Below, in pieces: positions 45,263 to 54,052 of a stretch of DNA of 64,000 bases. The stretch comes from Sandaracinaceae bacterium (GTDB taxonomy: Bacteria > Myxococcota_A > Polyangia > Polyangiales > Houyiibacteriaceae): NCBI GenBank assembly GCA_016706685.1, contig JADJJE010000019.1:1-64000 (forward strand), read 5' to 3'. The notes under the pieces were generated by a model that was not told where the DNA came from, did no database searches, and worked only from the letters and a program-made list of their open reading frames with translations. A program made the position numbers and the translations under genes. Within the stretch, counting starts at the first letter, position 1. Each line of letters begins with the position of its first letter.

Positions 45263-46381
45263 TCACCCCCTGCGGAGGGCGGTCTCGATGAGCTCGCGCT
45301 GCAGCGCGAGATCCTCGGGGGTCTTGATGGGGGCGAAGCGGCACCCCGAGCCCTCACGTGGGACCACCAGGAAGTGCGTGGGCAGGTGCGCCGTGACCTG
45401 ACCCACCAAGCGCTCGAACTGGACCACGCGGGCTCCGTCCACCTGCTTGTGGACGACGAACCAGTCGAGATCGAAGTCGCGATCGATGGCTCGTGCATCC
45501 AGCACCATGGTGTTGGTGTTGAAGACAGGGACGCTGTCCTGGTCGAACGTGGGGGGCAGCCGGAACGCCTCCACCACTTGGGCACGCCCATCTACCGCCA
45601 GCGGAATGCCGCCCTGGTCGCCCGCGTACTTGGGCGTGACCTCCACCGTGAGCGCGCGGCCTCCATGAAGGTGGGCGCCGATCACGGCGGGGTCCAGCGA
45701 CGCCACCAGGTTGTCCACGTTGCTCATCAGCAGCAGCTCGCCGCCCGACGCCACGAAGCGCGCGAGGGCGCCGCTGCGACGCAGGGCGAAGGTCAGGTCA
45801 CCGTGCCCGGTGGCGTATGGGGACAGCGCCCCCGACGCGTCACGGTGCAGCTCGCCAGCGGGGGTGACGCGCAGGGACACCTCCTGGGGGAACACATCGA
45901 TGGGCAGCGCCTCACTCGGAGCGGGCAGCGCACCGAGCAGCGCCTCATGGGTGGCGAAGCTGCTCATGATCAGCACGGGCACCCGCGCGCTCAGTTCGGC
46001 GGACACGCGTCGCGCGTCGTCCAGCTTGATGTCGAGGAACGAGCGGCCGTCGTAGGCGGGGGCCAGCGCCTTCACCACGGCGCCGAAGCGGGTGGCCATG
46101 CCGCCTGCCAGCATCAGCACGCCCACGCGGCCGGCGCGGATGGCCGCTTCGCCCTCACGGCGCAGCTCCGCGTGGTCGCTGCTCGCGGGGTCTGGGAGGG
46201 TGGCCAGCTCGTGGCTCGCCACCGGCGTGAGTTCACCCGTGAGGTGGTTCGTGGCGCTCTCGGCGCCAGCCCGCACCCGCGCTCGTAGCGCTTCGAAGCG
46301 CTCTGCGTCGAATCCGTAGCGCTGAAGAAATTCCCGCGCGGCCTCGTCCGTATCCCCGACTAGCTCGTTCCACCCAATCAT
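45263..46381 (-). CDS. UDPGP-family nucleotidyltransferase (UTP-sugar-phosphate uridylyltransferase)
   Basis: A 372-residue member of the UDP-glucose/UDP-GlcNAc pyrophosphorylase (UDPGP) family. The nucleotide-binding loop is LAGGMATRFGAVVKALAP, followed by PVLIMSSFATHEA, MSNVDNLVASLDP, and NTNTMVLDARAI. It makes a UDP-sugar from UTP and a sugar-1-phosphate. The G-x-G-T-R-xG loop is of the eukaryote-like class rather than bacterial GalU. Substrate sugar cannot be set from sequence. Confidence 0.8.
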   Translation of the reverse strand: MIGWNELVGDTDEAAREFLQRYGFDAERFEALRARVRAGAESATNHLTGELTPVASHELATLPDPASSDHAELRREGEAAIRAGRVGVLMLAGGMATRFGAVVKALAPAYDGRSFLDIKLDDARRVSAELSARVPVLIMSSFATHEALLGALPAPSEALPIDVFPQEVSLRVTPAGELHRDASGALSPYATGHGDLTFALRRSGALARFVASGGELLLMSNVDNLVASLDPAVIGAHLHGGRALTVEVTPKYAGDQGGIPLAVDGRAQVVEAFRLPPTFDQDSVPVFNTNTMVLDARAIDRDFDLDWFVVHKQVDGARVVQFERLVGQVTAHLPTHFLVVPREGSGCRFAPIKTPEDLALQRELIETALRRG

Positions 46382-46399
46382 CCGAGAACGTCTAGCCGA

Positions 46400-46416
46400 T
46401 TGGCCGACAACTTGCA
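46400..46416 (+). promoter_or_regulatory. Sigma-54 type promoter
   Basis: TTGGC (46400-46404), seven bases, then TTGCA (46412-46416) is an exact fit to the -24/-12 pattern YTGGC-N7-TTGCW. It faces the YXWGXW lipoprotein gene; the start would be near 46428, giving a leader of about 117 bases. The region just upstream could hold activator sites. Myxobacteria use sigma-54 widely. Confidence 0.6.
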
Positions 46417-46544
46417 CCCTGGTACCCCGATCCCCAAGAGACTGTGTTATGCGTGAAGGAGAGGTCACACCCCACCCCAACCCTCCCAACCCCCCTTCAC
46501 AGTACCCAGCCACCCCCTCTACACAGCCCCCGGAGAACCCCATC

Positions 46545-47495
46545 ATGACCGCACTCACCCCCAAGACCTCTTTGCCGACTCGCTCGACCCTCGGCAGGTT
46601 GGGACGTGTGGCGCTGACGGGTGTGGTGGCCGTGGCCTCTCTCGGCCTGTCGGGCTGCTACTACCCTGCGCGTACGCACGCCACGGTGACCTACTCGTCG
46701 GCGCCGCAGCAGCAGTATCACGTGGTCCAGGCACCCACGGCGCAGGTCTACACCAGCACGCAGCCCGCGCCGGTCACCACCTACGTGACGCAGGACGGCA
46801 CCATCTACGCCGAGCCCGAGCCCACGTACACCGTCTATCAGGCGCCTCCCCCTCCCCGGCAGGTCATCGTGCAGCAGCGCGCCCCCTCGCAGGGCGCGGT
46901 GTGGGTGAACGGTCACTGGCAGTGGAACGGCTACCAGTACATCTGGGTGGACGGCTATTGGGTCCAGCCGCAACAGGGCTACACCTATGTCCAGCCCCGC
47001 TGGGAGCAGCGCGGTGGCGCCTATGTCTACGTGCAGGGTTACCAGCGCCCGAGCCGCGTCGTGGTGCGCCAGCCGCAGCACCGCACGGTGGTGGTCCAGC
47101 AGCAGCCCCAGCCGCGTCAGACCACGGTGGTGGTCCAGCCGCAGCCGCGCACCCGCACGGTGGTGGTCCAGCCGCAGCCGCAGCCCCGTCAGAGCACCGT
47201 CGTAGTGCAGCCGCAGCCGCAGCCGCGCACCCGCACGGTGGTGGTCCAGCCGCAGCCGCAGCCCCAGCCTCGGCAGGTGGTGGTCCAGCCGCAGCCGCAG
47301 CCGCGCACCCGCACGGTGGTGGTCCAGCCGCAGCCGCAGCCTCAGCCCCGCCAGGTGACCACCACTCGCACGGTGCAGACGCCCGCCGGCTCGCGCAGCA
47401 CCACCACCACCCGAACCGCCACGCCGGCGCCTCGTCAGCAGCCTGCGCAGAACCCGCCTCGCGGCGGTGGACGGCGGGTCTACACCCCGATGTGA
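46545..47495 (+). CDS. YXWGXW-type repeat lipoprotein with PQP-rich tail
   Basis: A 316-residue lipoprotein (lipobox LSGCYYPA). Residues of about 110-160 carry the YXWGXW-like pattern (WVNGHWQWNGYQYIWVDGYW). The tail from about residue 175 is a long low-complexity tract in which TVVVQPQPQPR-type units recur about eight times. This is the architecture of Pro/Gln-rich surface proteins. Expected at the cell surface. CGGAGA lies about 11 bases upstream of the ATG. Its expression is probably stress- or nutrition-linked through the sigma-54 promoter (inference). Confidence 0.75.
   Translation: MTALTPKTSLPTRSTLGRLGRVALTGVVAVASLGLSGCYYPARTHATVTYSSAPQQQYHVVQAPTAQVYTSTQPAPVTTYVTQDGTIYAEPEPTYTVYQAPPPPRQVIVQQRAPSQGAVWVNGHWQWNGYQYIWVDGYWVQPQQGYTYVQPRWEQRGGAYVYVQGYQRPSRVVVRQPQHRTVVVQQQPQPRQTTVVVQPQPRTRTVVVQPQPQPRQSTVVVQPQPQPRTRTVVVQPQPQPQPRQVVVQPQPQPRTRTVVVQPQPQPQPRQVTTTRTVQTPAGSRSTTTTRTATPAPRQQPAQNPPRGGGRRVYTPM
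47086..47360 (+). repeat. Tandem repeats coding VVVQPQPQPR units
   Basis: ACGGTGGTGGTCCAGCCGCA followed by GCCGCAGCCC-type extension recurs with small length changes, coding eight or so variants of TVVVQPQPQPR(T/Q). The DNA copies are near identical, so unit number may vary between strains by slippage. Confidence 0.8.
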
Positions 47496-47514
47496 GCCGA
47501 GGGTCTTCCCTCTG

Positions 47515-47550
47515 AGAGAGCGCTCGGCGGCCTGCCGGGCGCTCTCTTCA
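47515..47550. terminator. Bidirectional terminator hairpin
   Basis: GAGAGCGC (47516-47523) and GCGCTCTC (47539-47546) form a stem between the convergent lipoprotein and gloA genes; TTCAATT follows on the plus strand. Confidence 0.6.
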
Positions 47551-47555
47551 ATTGC

Positions 47556-47981
47556 TCACCACGAGCCGATGTTGGGCAGCTCGGAGAAGGGCAGCGCGGG
47601 CGGGAGCGCAGCGCCACGCTGCAGCAGCTCCACCGAGTGACCGTCGGGCGACTTCACGAACGCCATGCGTCCGTCGCGAGGCGGGCGGTGCAGCGTGACG
47701 CCGGCCGCCAGGAGCCGCGTACACACGGCGTAGATGTCGTCCACCTCGTAGGCCAGGTGTCCGAAGAAACGCCCCGTCTCGTACGGATCGGCCTGGTCCC
47801 AGTTGTACGTGAGCTCCACCTCGGGGCCGTCGGCGTCCCCAGGCGCAGCGAGGAAGACCAGCGTGAAGCGCCCCGCTTCGTTCTCGCGCCGGCGAGTCTC
47901 GACCAGCCCCAGCTGGTGGACGAAGAAGTGGAGCGCGGCGTCGAGATCGCGGACGCGCAGCATGGTGTGGAGGTAGCGCAT
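47556..47981 (-). CDS. gloA: Lactoylglutathione lyase (glyoxalase I)
   Basis: A 141-residue VOC protein. It begins MRYLHTMLRVRDLDAALHFF; the four metal ligands are visible as His5 (LHTML), Glu in VELTYNWD, His in FGHLAYEVDD and Glu in SVELLQ. Sizes and motifs match the Ni/Co-type bacterial GloA. It detoxifies methylglyoxal with glutathione. Confidence 0.88.
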   Translation of the reverse strand: MRYLHTMLRVRDLDAALHFFVHQLGLVETRRRENEAGRFTLVFLAAPGDADGPEVELTYNWDQADPYETGRFFGHLAYEVDDIYAVCTRLLAAGVTLHRPPRDGRMAFVKSPDGHSVELLQRGAALPPALPFSELPNIGSW

Positions 47982-48019
47982 GGGCGGAAGCCTAGCGGCA
48001 ACCCGCCGCGTGGGCTCGC

Positions 48020-48229
48020 TCAGCGTCCATCATCGTCGGGCAGGTCGGTCATATCGACGCCCAGATCGTCACCCCATGGGTCTTCGGGGATGCGGTAGCC
48101 CCCGTCTAGCCAGTGGCTGAGGTCCACGGCCTTGCAGCGCGGCGAGCAGAACGGGAAGTCCCCCATGGTGCCACGCTCGGGGCGTGTGACGGGCCGCTTG
48201 CAAACGGCGCAGACGGGCTGTGCAGGCAT
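48020..48229 (-). CDS. yacG: DNA gyrase inhibitor YacG
   Basis: A 69-residue zinc protein: CAVCKRPV and FCSPRCKAVDLSHWLDGGYRIP are the complete YacG signature (Cys4 zinc site). It binds GyrB and restrains supercoiling. Start chosen at MPAQPVCAVC (48229), close to the first Cys as in the family. Transcribed divergently from the large PPC lipoprotein. Confidence 0.9.
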   Translation of the reverse strand: MPAQPVCAVCKRPVTRPERGTMGDFPFCSPRCKAVDLSHWLDGGYRIPEDPWGDDLGVDMTDLPDDDGR

Positions 48230-48362
48230 GACCCGGGGTATAGCGCGAGGAGTGCCGCCCGCGCTCGTGTACGTGTGGGAGTATTCGCAGCGCGTGGCGT
48301 ACACTTCCCTGGCTCCGCTGCTCTTCAGTCGAGCGTCCGCTTCCCCCGTTGGCAGGAAAACC

Positions 48363-50432
48363 ATGCCCCACATCGTCACTCGGTCGTCTCGCGTACACCG
48401 GTCCCATCGTCCACGGTCCGTCTCCAGCGCGGGCGCGCTGCCCTTTGGCCTCGCCCTCGGCGTGGCCGGGCTCGCGTTCGGCTGTTCGTCGGCTGGGGTG
48501 GGGCTCGAGCCCCGCTACGTGGCGGTGCACAACGCGATGACGGCCATGGGCCTCGCGCAGACCGGCGCCATCAACGAAGGCTCGCTGGACCAGGGTGGCG
48601 AGGCGCGCCTCGAGGTCGAGCTGGCGGGTGGTGAGTGCTACACGTTCATGGCGCTGGGAGGCCGCGGCACGGAGGACATGGGCGTGCAGGTGTTGTCCGA
48701 GGGCGGCGAAGAGCTGGGCCGCGACCTCACCCACGACCGGCAGGCCGCCGCGCAGGCGTGCCCCACGCGTGACGGCGTCTATCAGGTGGTGGTGACCATG
48801 ACCGAGGGCAGCGGCGAGTACCTGCTGACGTCTTGGTCGGGCGCTCCGGCCATGGCCCGCAGCGGCGGCGGCGGCGGTGTGCGCTCGGGCGGCGGCGGCG
48901 GCGCTGGGACCTGCGGCGCGCCGATGGAGATCGCGATGGGCCAGGCCGTGCGCGGCAACACCACCGGCGCGCCCTCGGCCATGCAAGGCAGCTGCGTCCC
49001 GAGTGGCAGCTCGCCGGAGCACGTCTACTCGTTTGCCCTCACGGAGCGCGCCATGGTGGACATCGCGCTCGAGTCGTCGTTCGACGGCGCGCTCTACCTC
49101 ATGACCGACTGCGGCACGGGCGAGCTCGCGTGCAACGACGACAACCCCGACACGTCGCACTCGCGCTTGCAGCTCACGCTGGACGCGGGCACCTACTTCG
49201 TGGTGGTGGACGGTTACGGCTCGCCCAGCCAGGGGGACTACTCCCTGTCCGTGCAGGCTCAGGCCATGCAGAACCTCGCGCAGGTGTGCTCGGCGGCCAC
49301 CGCCATCTCCCCGGGCGTCGCGGTGCGTGGTGACACCAGCGGCAGCGCGGACTACTTCCAGGCCACCTGCGCCGGTGGCGCGCACTCGCCCGACAACGTC
49401 TACCGCTTGAGCGTCGCTCAGCCCTCGCGCCTCCGCGTGCGGCAGTCCACCCCGGGCCACGACGGCGCCATCTACGTGCGCTCCACGTGCGACTCGGCCG
49501 CCACCGAGGTGCTGTGCAACGACGACTACGGCACCACCGCGGCCTCCATGGTCACGGGCGTGGTCCAGCCGGGCGAGTACTTCATCTTCACCGACGGCTA
49601 CGGCAGCGGGCAGCCCGCAGTCAGCGGCTCCTACGAGTTCGTGGCCGACCTCGCGCCGCTGACGGGCGGGCAGGCCAACGGCGACACGTGCGCGGCGCCC
49701 ATGGCCATGCAGGCCGGCTCCACGCCCGTCGACACCTTTCAGGCAGCGGACGACCTCGCGGGCACCTGCGGCGGGCAGGGCGGCGCCGACGTGGTCATCG
49801 CCCTCAACGTCACGGCGCGCTCGCGCTTGCGCGTCAACGTGCTCACCAGCGAGTTCAACGGGGTGGCCTACGTGCGCGGCGGCCAGTGCGCCGTGGCCAC
49901 CGGCGAGGTGGCTTGCGTGCCGCTCGTGGCGGGCGGGGCCCCTCTCGACACCGTGCTCCAGCCCGGCTCGTATCACCTGGTCATCGACGGCGTGGACGCG
50001 GCCAGCTTCGGCCAGGCCGACCTGGACATCCAGCTGGAAGACCTGGCGGCCATGGAGCGCATGTGCCGCGGGGCGACGCGCATCGTGGCGGGCCGCACCG
50101 TGAACGGCACCACCGTGGGTGAGACCGACAACTTCCAGGCCACCTGCGCGGGCAACGCCGCCAGCCCCGACCGCGTCTACCAGCTGCGCCTCACGCGCCG
50201 CATGACGGTGCGCGCGCACATGACCACCACGGACTTCGACGGGGCGCTTCACATTCGCCGCGACTGCCCCGACGCCAGCACCGAGGTGGCCTGCAACGAC
50301 GACTTCGAGGGCCAACGCCAGTCGATGGTCGAGGCCACGCTGGACCCCGGCACGTACTTCATCGTGGTGGACGGCTTCAGCCGCAACAACCAAGGCAGCT
50401 ACAGCCTGCGCGTGGACACCACGCGCCCCTGA
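48363..50432 (+). CDS. Large lipoprotein with tandem PPC-like repeats
   Basis: A 689-residue lipoprotein (lipobox LAFGCSSAG). After an N-terminal region and Gly-rich linker (RSGGGGGVRSGGGGGAG), four units of about 120 residues recur. Each has a Cys-containing start (CGAPMEIAMGQAV, CSAATAISPGVAV, CAAPMAMQAGSTP, CRGATRIVAGRTV), the SPDxVY motif, and the closing ACNDD...GTYFVVVDG...GSYSL. This is the pre-peptidase C-terminal (PPC) pattern. The third unit is the most diverged. Secreted surface protein with binding role likely. Units share intra-protein similarity, suggesting duplication. Confidence 0.78.
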   Translation: MPHIVTRSSRVHRSHRPRSVSSAGALPFGLALGVAGLAFGCSSAGVGLEPRYVAVHNAMTAMGLAQTGAINEGSLDQGGEARLEVELAGGECYTFMALGGRGTEDMGVQVLSEGGEELGRDLTHDRQAAAQACPTRDGVYQVVVTMTEGSGEYLLTSWSGAPAMARSGGGGGVRSGGGGGAGTCGAPMEIAMGQAVRGNTTGAPSAMQGSCVPSGSSPEHVYSFALTERAMVDIALESSFDGALYLMTDCGTGELACNDDNPDTSHSRLQLTLDAGTYFVVVDGYGSPSQGDYSLSVQAQAMQNLAQVCSAATAISPGVAVRGDTSGSADYFQATCAGGAHSPDNVYRLSVAQPSRLRVRQSTPGHDGAIYVRSTCDSAATEVLCNDDYGTTAASMVTGVVQPGEYFIFTDGYGSGQPAVSGSYEFVADLAPLTGGQANGDTCAAPMAMQAGSTPVDTFQAADDLAGTCGGQGGADVVIALNVTARSRLRVNVLTSEFNGVAYVRGGQCAVATGEVACVPLVAGGAPLDTVLQPGSYHLVIDGVDAASFGQADLDIQLEDLAAMERMCRGATRIVAGRTVNGTTVGETDNFQATCAGNAASPDRVYQLRLTRRMTVRAHMTTTDFDGALHIRRDCPDASTEVACNDDFEGQRQSMVEATLDPGTYFIVVDGFSRNNQGSYSLRVDTTRP

Positions 50433-50444
50433 GGCCGTAGGCCG

Positions 50445-51005
50445 TCACTCTCGTGAGAGCAGCGCCGTCGCATCCGCAAAGGGAGCGACGGCGTTCACGA
50501 TCTGGCGGGTGGCCACCAGGCCTGCACGCAGGTGCGGGCCCCAGGGCGCCATGTCCGTGCGGGCCAGCGCCGCGCGCGCCAGCTCCACCTCGGCTGGGTC
50601 ACCCCGCAGGGCGTCGCTCGGCAGCGCGTCGTAGAAGGCGCGAAAGTCGGTGGTGGGGGCCAGCACGGCACGCAGCCCGTGCTCGTCCGCGAGCGTGGCC
50701 TGCACGCGCAGGGTCGCGTGCTCGCGCGGGACGTCACGCGGGGTCTCGTTGTCGAGGCCCCAGTCCAGCTCGCGGAGGCCGTCGGGCCCTTGCACCAGCG
50801 AGTGACACAGCTCGTGGAAGATCATCTGCGCGAGGCAGTCGTCCGCGTCCAGCGTCTCGGGCGCGCCCAGGATCATGAGCCCCGCGGGGTCGATGCTGGC
50901 GAAGCAGGTGTCGGAGCGGCGCACCTCGTAGCCGACACGCCGTGCGACCTCGATCCAGACGGTGTCGAGGGGGTCGCGGTACTGGCGTGTGACGACGCGG
51001 GACAT
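50445..51005 (-). CDS. Putative zinc metalloprotease-like protein (HExxH)
   Basis: A 186-residue protein. MIFHELCHSLVQGP gives an HExxH zinc motif; a Glu in LRELDWGLDNE lies 14 residues later and could be the third ligand. No signal peptide. Not in a family I recognise. Starts 8 bases after the rlmI stop on the same strand, so it is probably co-transcribed. Convergent with the PPC lipoprotein gene. Confidence 0.6.
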   Translation of the reverse strand: MSRVVTRQYRDPLDTVWIEVARRVGYEVRRSDTCFASIDPAGLMILGAPETLDADDCLAQMIFHELCHSLVQGPDGLRELDWGLDNETPRDVPREHATLRVQATLADEHGLRAVLAPTTDFRAFYDALPSDALRGDPAEVELARAALARTDMAPWGPHLRAGLVATRQIVNAVAPFADATALLSRE

Positions 51006-51013
51006 GGCCTGGG

Positions 51014-52174
51014 TCAGAGGATCCGGCAGAGCGCCACCTTGAGGTAGTCGAACTCCGGGAAGGCCAGGAGGCGTGGGTGATCGGCGGGAGCGCCCGAGCG
51101 CTCCAGCACCTGCACGATGCGTCGGGTGCGCCGCGCGGCCTCGCGCAGCGTCTCTTCGAAGGCGGCTCGGTCCACGTGGCTCGAGCACGAAGCGGCCAGG
51201 TAGAGCCCGCCTCGCACCACGCGGCGCATGCAGCGCTCGTGCAGCGCCCGGTAGCTCTCGAGGGCGCTCGGGAGCGCACGTTCGCTGGGCGCGAAGCTGG
51301 GCGGGTCGCAGACGATGATGTCGAAGTCTGTCGAAGCGGGCAGGGCGTCCAGGTAGTCCGGCACGTCGCTGGTCACGGCCACGTGGTTGGCGGTGTCGAG
51401 GCCGTTGGCGGCGAAAGTGTCTGCCGTGAGCTTCACGGCCTCGGGGGCGATGTCCACGGTGGTGACGTGCACCGCGCCACCCAGCGCGGCGGCCACCGAG
51501 AAGCCGCCCGTGTAGCCGTAGAGGTTCAGCACCCGTGCGCCCCGGCTCAGCTGCCGCACCCGGAAGCGGCTCTCGCGCAGGTCCAGGAACAGCCCGGTCT
51601 TCTGCCCGTGCTGGAGGTCCGCCACCAGCTTCATGCCGCGCTCGGTGACCACCACGGGCTCGCTGGGGAGGGTGCCGAAGGCGGCGTGCACCTCGGTTTG
51701 CTGCTTGCGGCCCACGCGCCAGAGCAGCGTGTCGATGCCCAGCGCACGCAGGTGCGGCTCGGCGGCCAGCACCAGGGGCTCGCGCAGGGCCGTGGCGCCT
51801 TCGCCGTCGAGGCGCATGACGGCGATGCTGCCGTAGCGGTCCACCACGCAGCCGGGCATGCGGTCGGCCTCGCCGTGCACCAGGCGGTAGGCGCTGCTGT
51901 CGTCGGGGCGAATCCACGCACGCAACGCGAGAGCGTCCGCGAAGCGCGACGAGTAGAGGCGCGCGAGGGACTCGTCCTCGGTGGTCCAGACGCGCAGCGC
52001 GATGGGGCCCGAGTCGGCGTGGCCTCGGCACACGAAGCGGCCACGCTTGTCGAGCACCGTGAGCGTCTCGCCCGGCTGCACGTCGTGCGGCTCGAGCGCG
52101 TCGCGGTAGATCCACGGGTGCCCCTCGTGGATGACGCGTTCGAGCGGCTTGATGAGGCGGACGGGGCGAGCCAT
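51014..52174 (-). CDS. rlmI: 23S rRNA (cytosine-C5)-methyltransferase RlmI
   Basis: A 386-residue class I SAM methyltransferase. An N-terminal PUA-like domain (MARPVRLIKPLERVIHEGHPWIYR) is followed by the SAM-binding LNLYGYTGGFSVAAALGGA, and the catalytic IIVCDPPSFAPSERAL segment. RlmI methylates C1962 of 23S rRNA. The Cys in SCSSH is the possible nucleophile region. Family length about 396. Confidence 0.85.
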   Translation of the reverse strand: MARPVRLIKPLERVIHEGHPWIYRDALEPHDVQPGETLTVLDKRGRFVCRGHADSGPIALRVWTTEDESLARLYSSRFADALALRAWIRPDDSSAYRLVHGEADRMPGCVVDRYGSIAVMRLDGEGATALREPLVLAAEPHLRALGIDTLLWRVGRKQQTEVHAAFGTLPSEPVVVTERGMKLVADLQHGQKTGLFLDLRESRFRVRQLSRGARVLNLYGYTGGFSVAAALGGAVHVTTVDIAPEAVKLTADTFAANGLDTANHVAVTSDVPDYLDALPASTDFDIIVCDPPSFAPSERALPSALESYRALHERCMRRVVRGGLYLAASCSSHVDRAAFEETLREAARRTRRIVQVLERSGAPADHPRLLAFPEFDYLKVALCRIL

Positions 52175-52216
52175 CCCCCCTCTTTGGCCCGGCCCCGCGA
52201 GCGGCGCCAGCCTCGG

Positions 52217-53296
52217 CTAGAGGGCTGCGGGCTCGCCGGGCGGCGCAGGCGTGGGAGGCACGGCAGGCGGCGCGGGCACGGGAACCGCTGCCGGCGCGGG
52301 CTGCGTGGGCAGGAAGCCGTCGTGCAGGAACCCGGCGTCCACGTAGCTCTGCACCGTCAGGTCGTCGTGCGCGGGCACGATGGCGAGGGTGGGCTGGGCA
52401 TCACGCAGCGTGATGAGCGCTCGCGCCTGAGCCAACGTGGCTTCGCGGTCTTCGCCGAGGCCCAGTGAGACGGCCAGCGGGCGCCCCACGGCGCGGTTCA
52501 GGTTGTGGTGCGACCACACCGTGTCGCCCACCAGCAGCACTTCCTGGCCGTTGGCGAGCGCCACGAAGACGTAGAGGCTGCCGGGGGTGTGACCTGCGGC
52601 CGGGATGAGCACCACGCCCGGCGCCACCCGCGTGGGCTCGGTCAGCGGCTGCGAGGTGAGCGCGGCGAGCTGGGCTGCCGTGAAGCCTGCGTCGGCGGGC
52701 ATGGCCTCGGCCTGCGCGCGGGTCAGTCGCACCCTCGGGGCCAGGTCGGCGAAGTCCGGCGACTGCGAGACCCCGCGCACGTGGTCGAGGTGCTCGTGCG
52801 TGAAGAGGATCTGCTCCGCTCCCCGGAGCGCTCGCGCGACTCCGTCGTAGGCGGTCTGGTCGAACGCTCCTCCTCCGAAGGCCTCGTCGTGGGTGCTCCG
52901 CTCGTGCGGCGCGTCCACGATGATGTAGCGGTCTGCCCAGGCGATCTGGAACGCCGGGAAGACGAAGGTGGTCCGGGTGACGACGTCCCAGCTGGCGCCC
53001 ACGAACACACGCGGGGCTTCGCTGCGTGCCACGACCCAGCGGCCCACGGCGGTGGGCAGCGGACCCGACCCGCTCCGGGCGATGACACGCACGTGGTTCA
53101 GGTCGAAGCCGCGCGGCGCACCCAGCGGCAAGGGCGCGTGGGTGAAGAGCACGGCGAAGGCCGCGAGGAGCAGGGCCAGCAGTACGCCGACCGCCACCAG
53201 CCAGCGGCGCCGCTTCCGCTTGGGAGCCGTCACCGCCACGGGGGACGCTGTGGGCGTTTCGGGGGGCGGCGGCGAGTCGTCTTCCGGAGCAGTCAT
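52217..53296 (-). CDS. Membrane-anchored metallo-beta-lactamase-fold hydrolase
   Basis: A 359-residue protein. A basic stretch (KRKRRRW) and one membrane helix (LVAVGVLLALLLAAFAVLF) near the N-terminus are followed by an MBL domain with FTHEHLDHVRG (HxHxDH), AAGHTPGSLYVF and VGDTVWSHH, and a Pro-rich C-terminal tail. Substrate unknown; it may be a lactonase- or glyoxalase II-like enzyme exposed to the periplasm. Start taken at MTAPEDDS (53296). Confidence 0.8.
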   Translation of the reverse strand: MTAPEDDSPPPPETPTASPVAVTAPKRKRRRWLVAVGVLLALLLAAFAVLFTHAPLPLGAPRGFDLNHVRVIARSGSGPLPTAVGRWVVARSEAPRVFVGASWDVVTRTTFVFPAFQIAWADRYIIVDAPHERSTHDEAFGGGAFDQTAYDGVARALRGAEQILFTHEHLDHVRGVSQSPDFADLAPRVRLTRAQAEAMPADAGFTAAQLAALTSQPLTEPTRVAPGVVLIPAAGHTPGSLYVFVALANGQEVLLVGDTVWSHHNLNRAVGRPLAVSLGLGEDREATLAQARALITLRDAQPTLAIVPAHDDLTVQSYVDAGFLHDGFLPTQPAPAAVPVPAPPAVPPTPAPPGEPAAL

Positions 53297-53380
53297 GCGC
53301 GGCTCAGCATGGAACAAGAAGCGGCGATGAGCACCCACGCGCTGCGGGCAAGTGCCCGTTCGTGCGCTACGCTCCCGGCG

Positions 53381-54052
53381 ATGGCGCGGACATGGTCACT
53401 GGTCGGGCTGACGTCGCTCGTGCTGCTCCTGGGTGCGAGCCTGGCCCCGGCACCGGCACGGGCGGACCGCGACACGCAGCTCTGGCTGAGCGCACAGCTG
53501 CGGCTGCGCTTCCACAAGCAAGTGCACTTGGACATCGAGCAGGGCCTGCGCCTCGACGAGGACATCTCGCACGCAGGCCGCGTGCTGTCCGAGGGGGTGC
53601 TGGCCGTGCGCGTCACGGACTGGCTGCGCCTCTCGGTGGGCTACCGCTACACGTGGGTGAACGACAACAGCCCGGACAGCCGGCACCGCGTTCATGGGGA
53701 CGCGCGCTTCGGTGACAGTGTGGGGCACTTCACGTGGGTCACGCGGGTTCGGTATCAGGCCGGCATTCGTGACGGGCGCCCCACGCGCCACACGCTGCGC
53801 GGCTTGTTCGGCGTGGGCATCCGCAACGACAGCCCCGTGACACCGTACCTGTCCACCGAGCTGTTCTCCGACGTGGGTCATGGCGTGGGGGCAGTGCGGC
53901 GCGCCTGGCGCGGGACCGCCGGGGTCGAGATCGCCACCAAGCGTCACGCGCTGGACGTGTACTACCGCATCGAGGTTCCGCTGAACGACGACCGCGACCC
54001 CACGCTGCACATCCTGGGGCTGTCGTACGGTTACGAAGCCAAGCTCTACTAG
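53381..54052 (+). CDS. DUF2490 family exported protein
   Basis: A 223-residue protein with signal peptide (SLVLLLGASLAPAPARAD). WLSAQLRLRFHKQVHLDIEQGLRL, LSVGYRYTW, HFTWVTRVRYQAG and YYRIEVPLNDD fit DUF2490, an outer-membrane barrel family of unknown function. Paralogous to 31039-31743. Its TAG stop lies within a CTAG palindrome shared with the stop of the convergent glycosyltransferase gene. Confidence 0.75.
   Translation: MARTWSLVGLTSLVLLLGASLAPAPARADRDTQLWLSAQLRLRFHKQVHLDIEQGLRLDEDISHAGRVLSEGVLAVRVTDWLRLSVGYRYTWVNDNSPDSRHRVHGDARFGDSVGHFTWVTRVRYQAGIRDGRPTRHTLRGLFGVGIRNDSPVTPYLSTELFSDVGHGVGAVRRAWRGTAGVEIATKRHALDVYYRIEVPLNDDRDPTLHILGLSYGYEAKLY

Noticed and set aside
47086..47360. CRISPR array
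   Set aside because: Repeats are in-frame coding units without unique spacers of constant length, and no cas genes exist in the window.
48069..50393. Minus-strand open frame of 774 codons opposite the PPC lipoprotein
   Set aside because: Composition is that of an antisense shadow; the plus strand has signal peptide, lipobox and four clear repeats. yacG lies within its end in a different frame.
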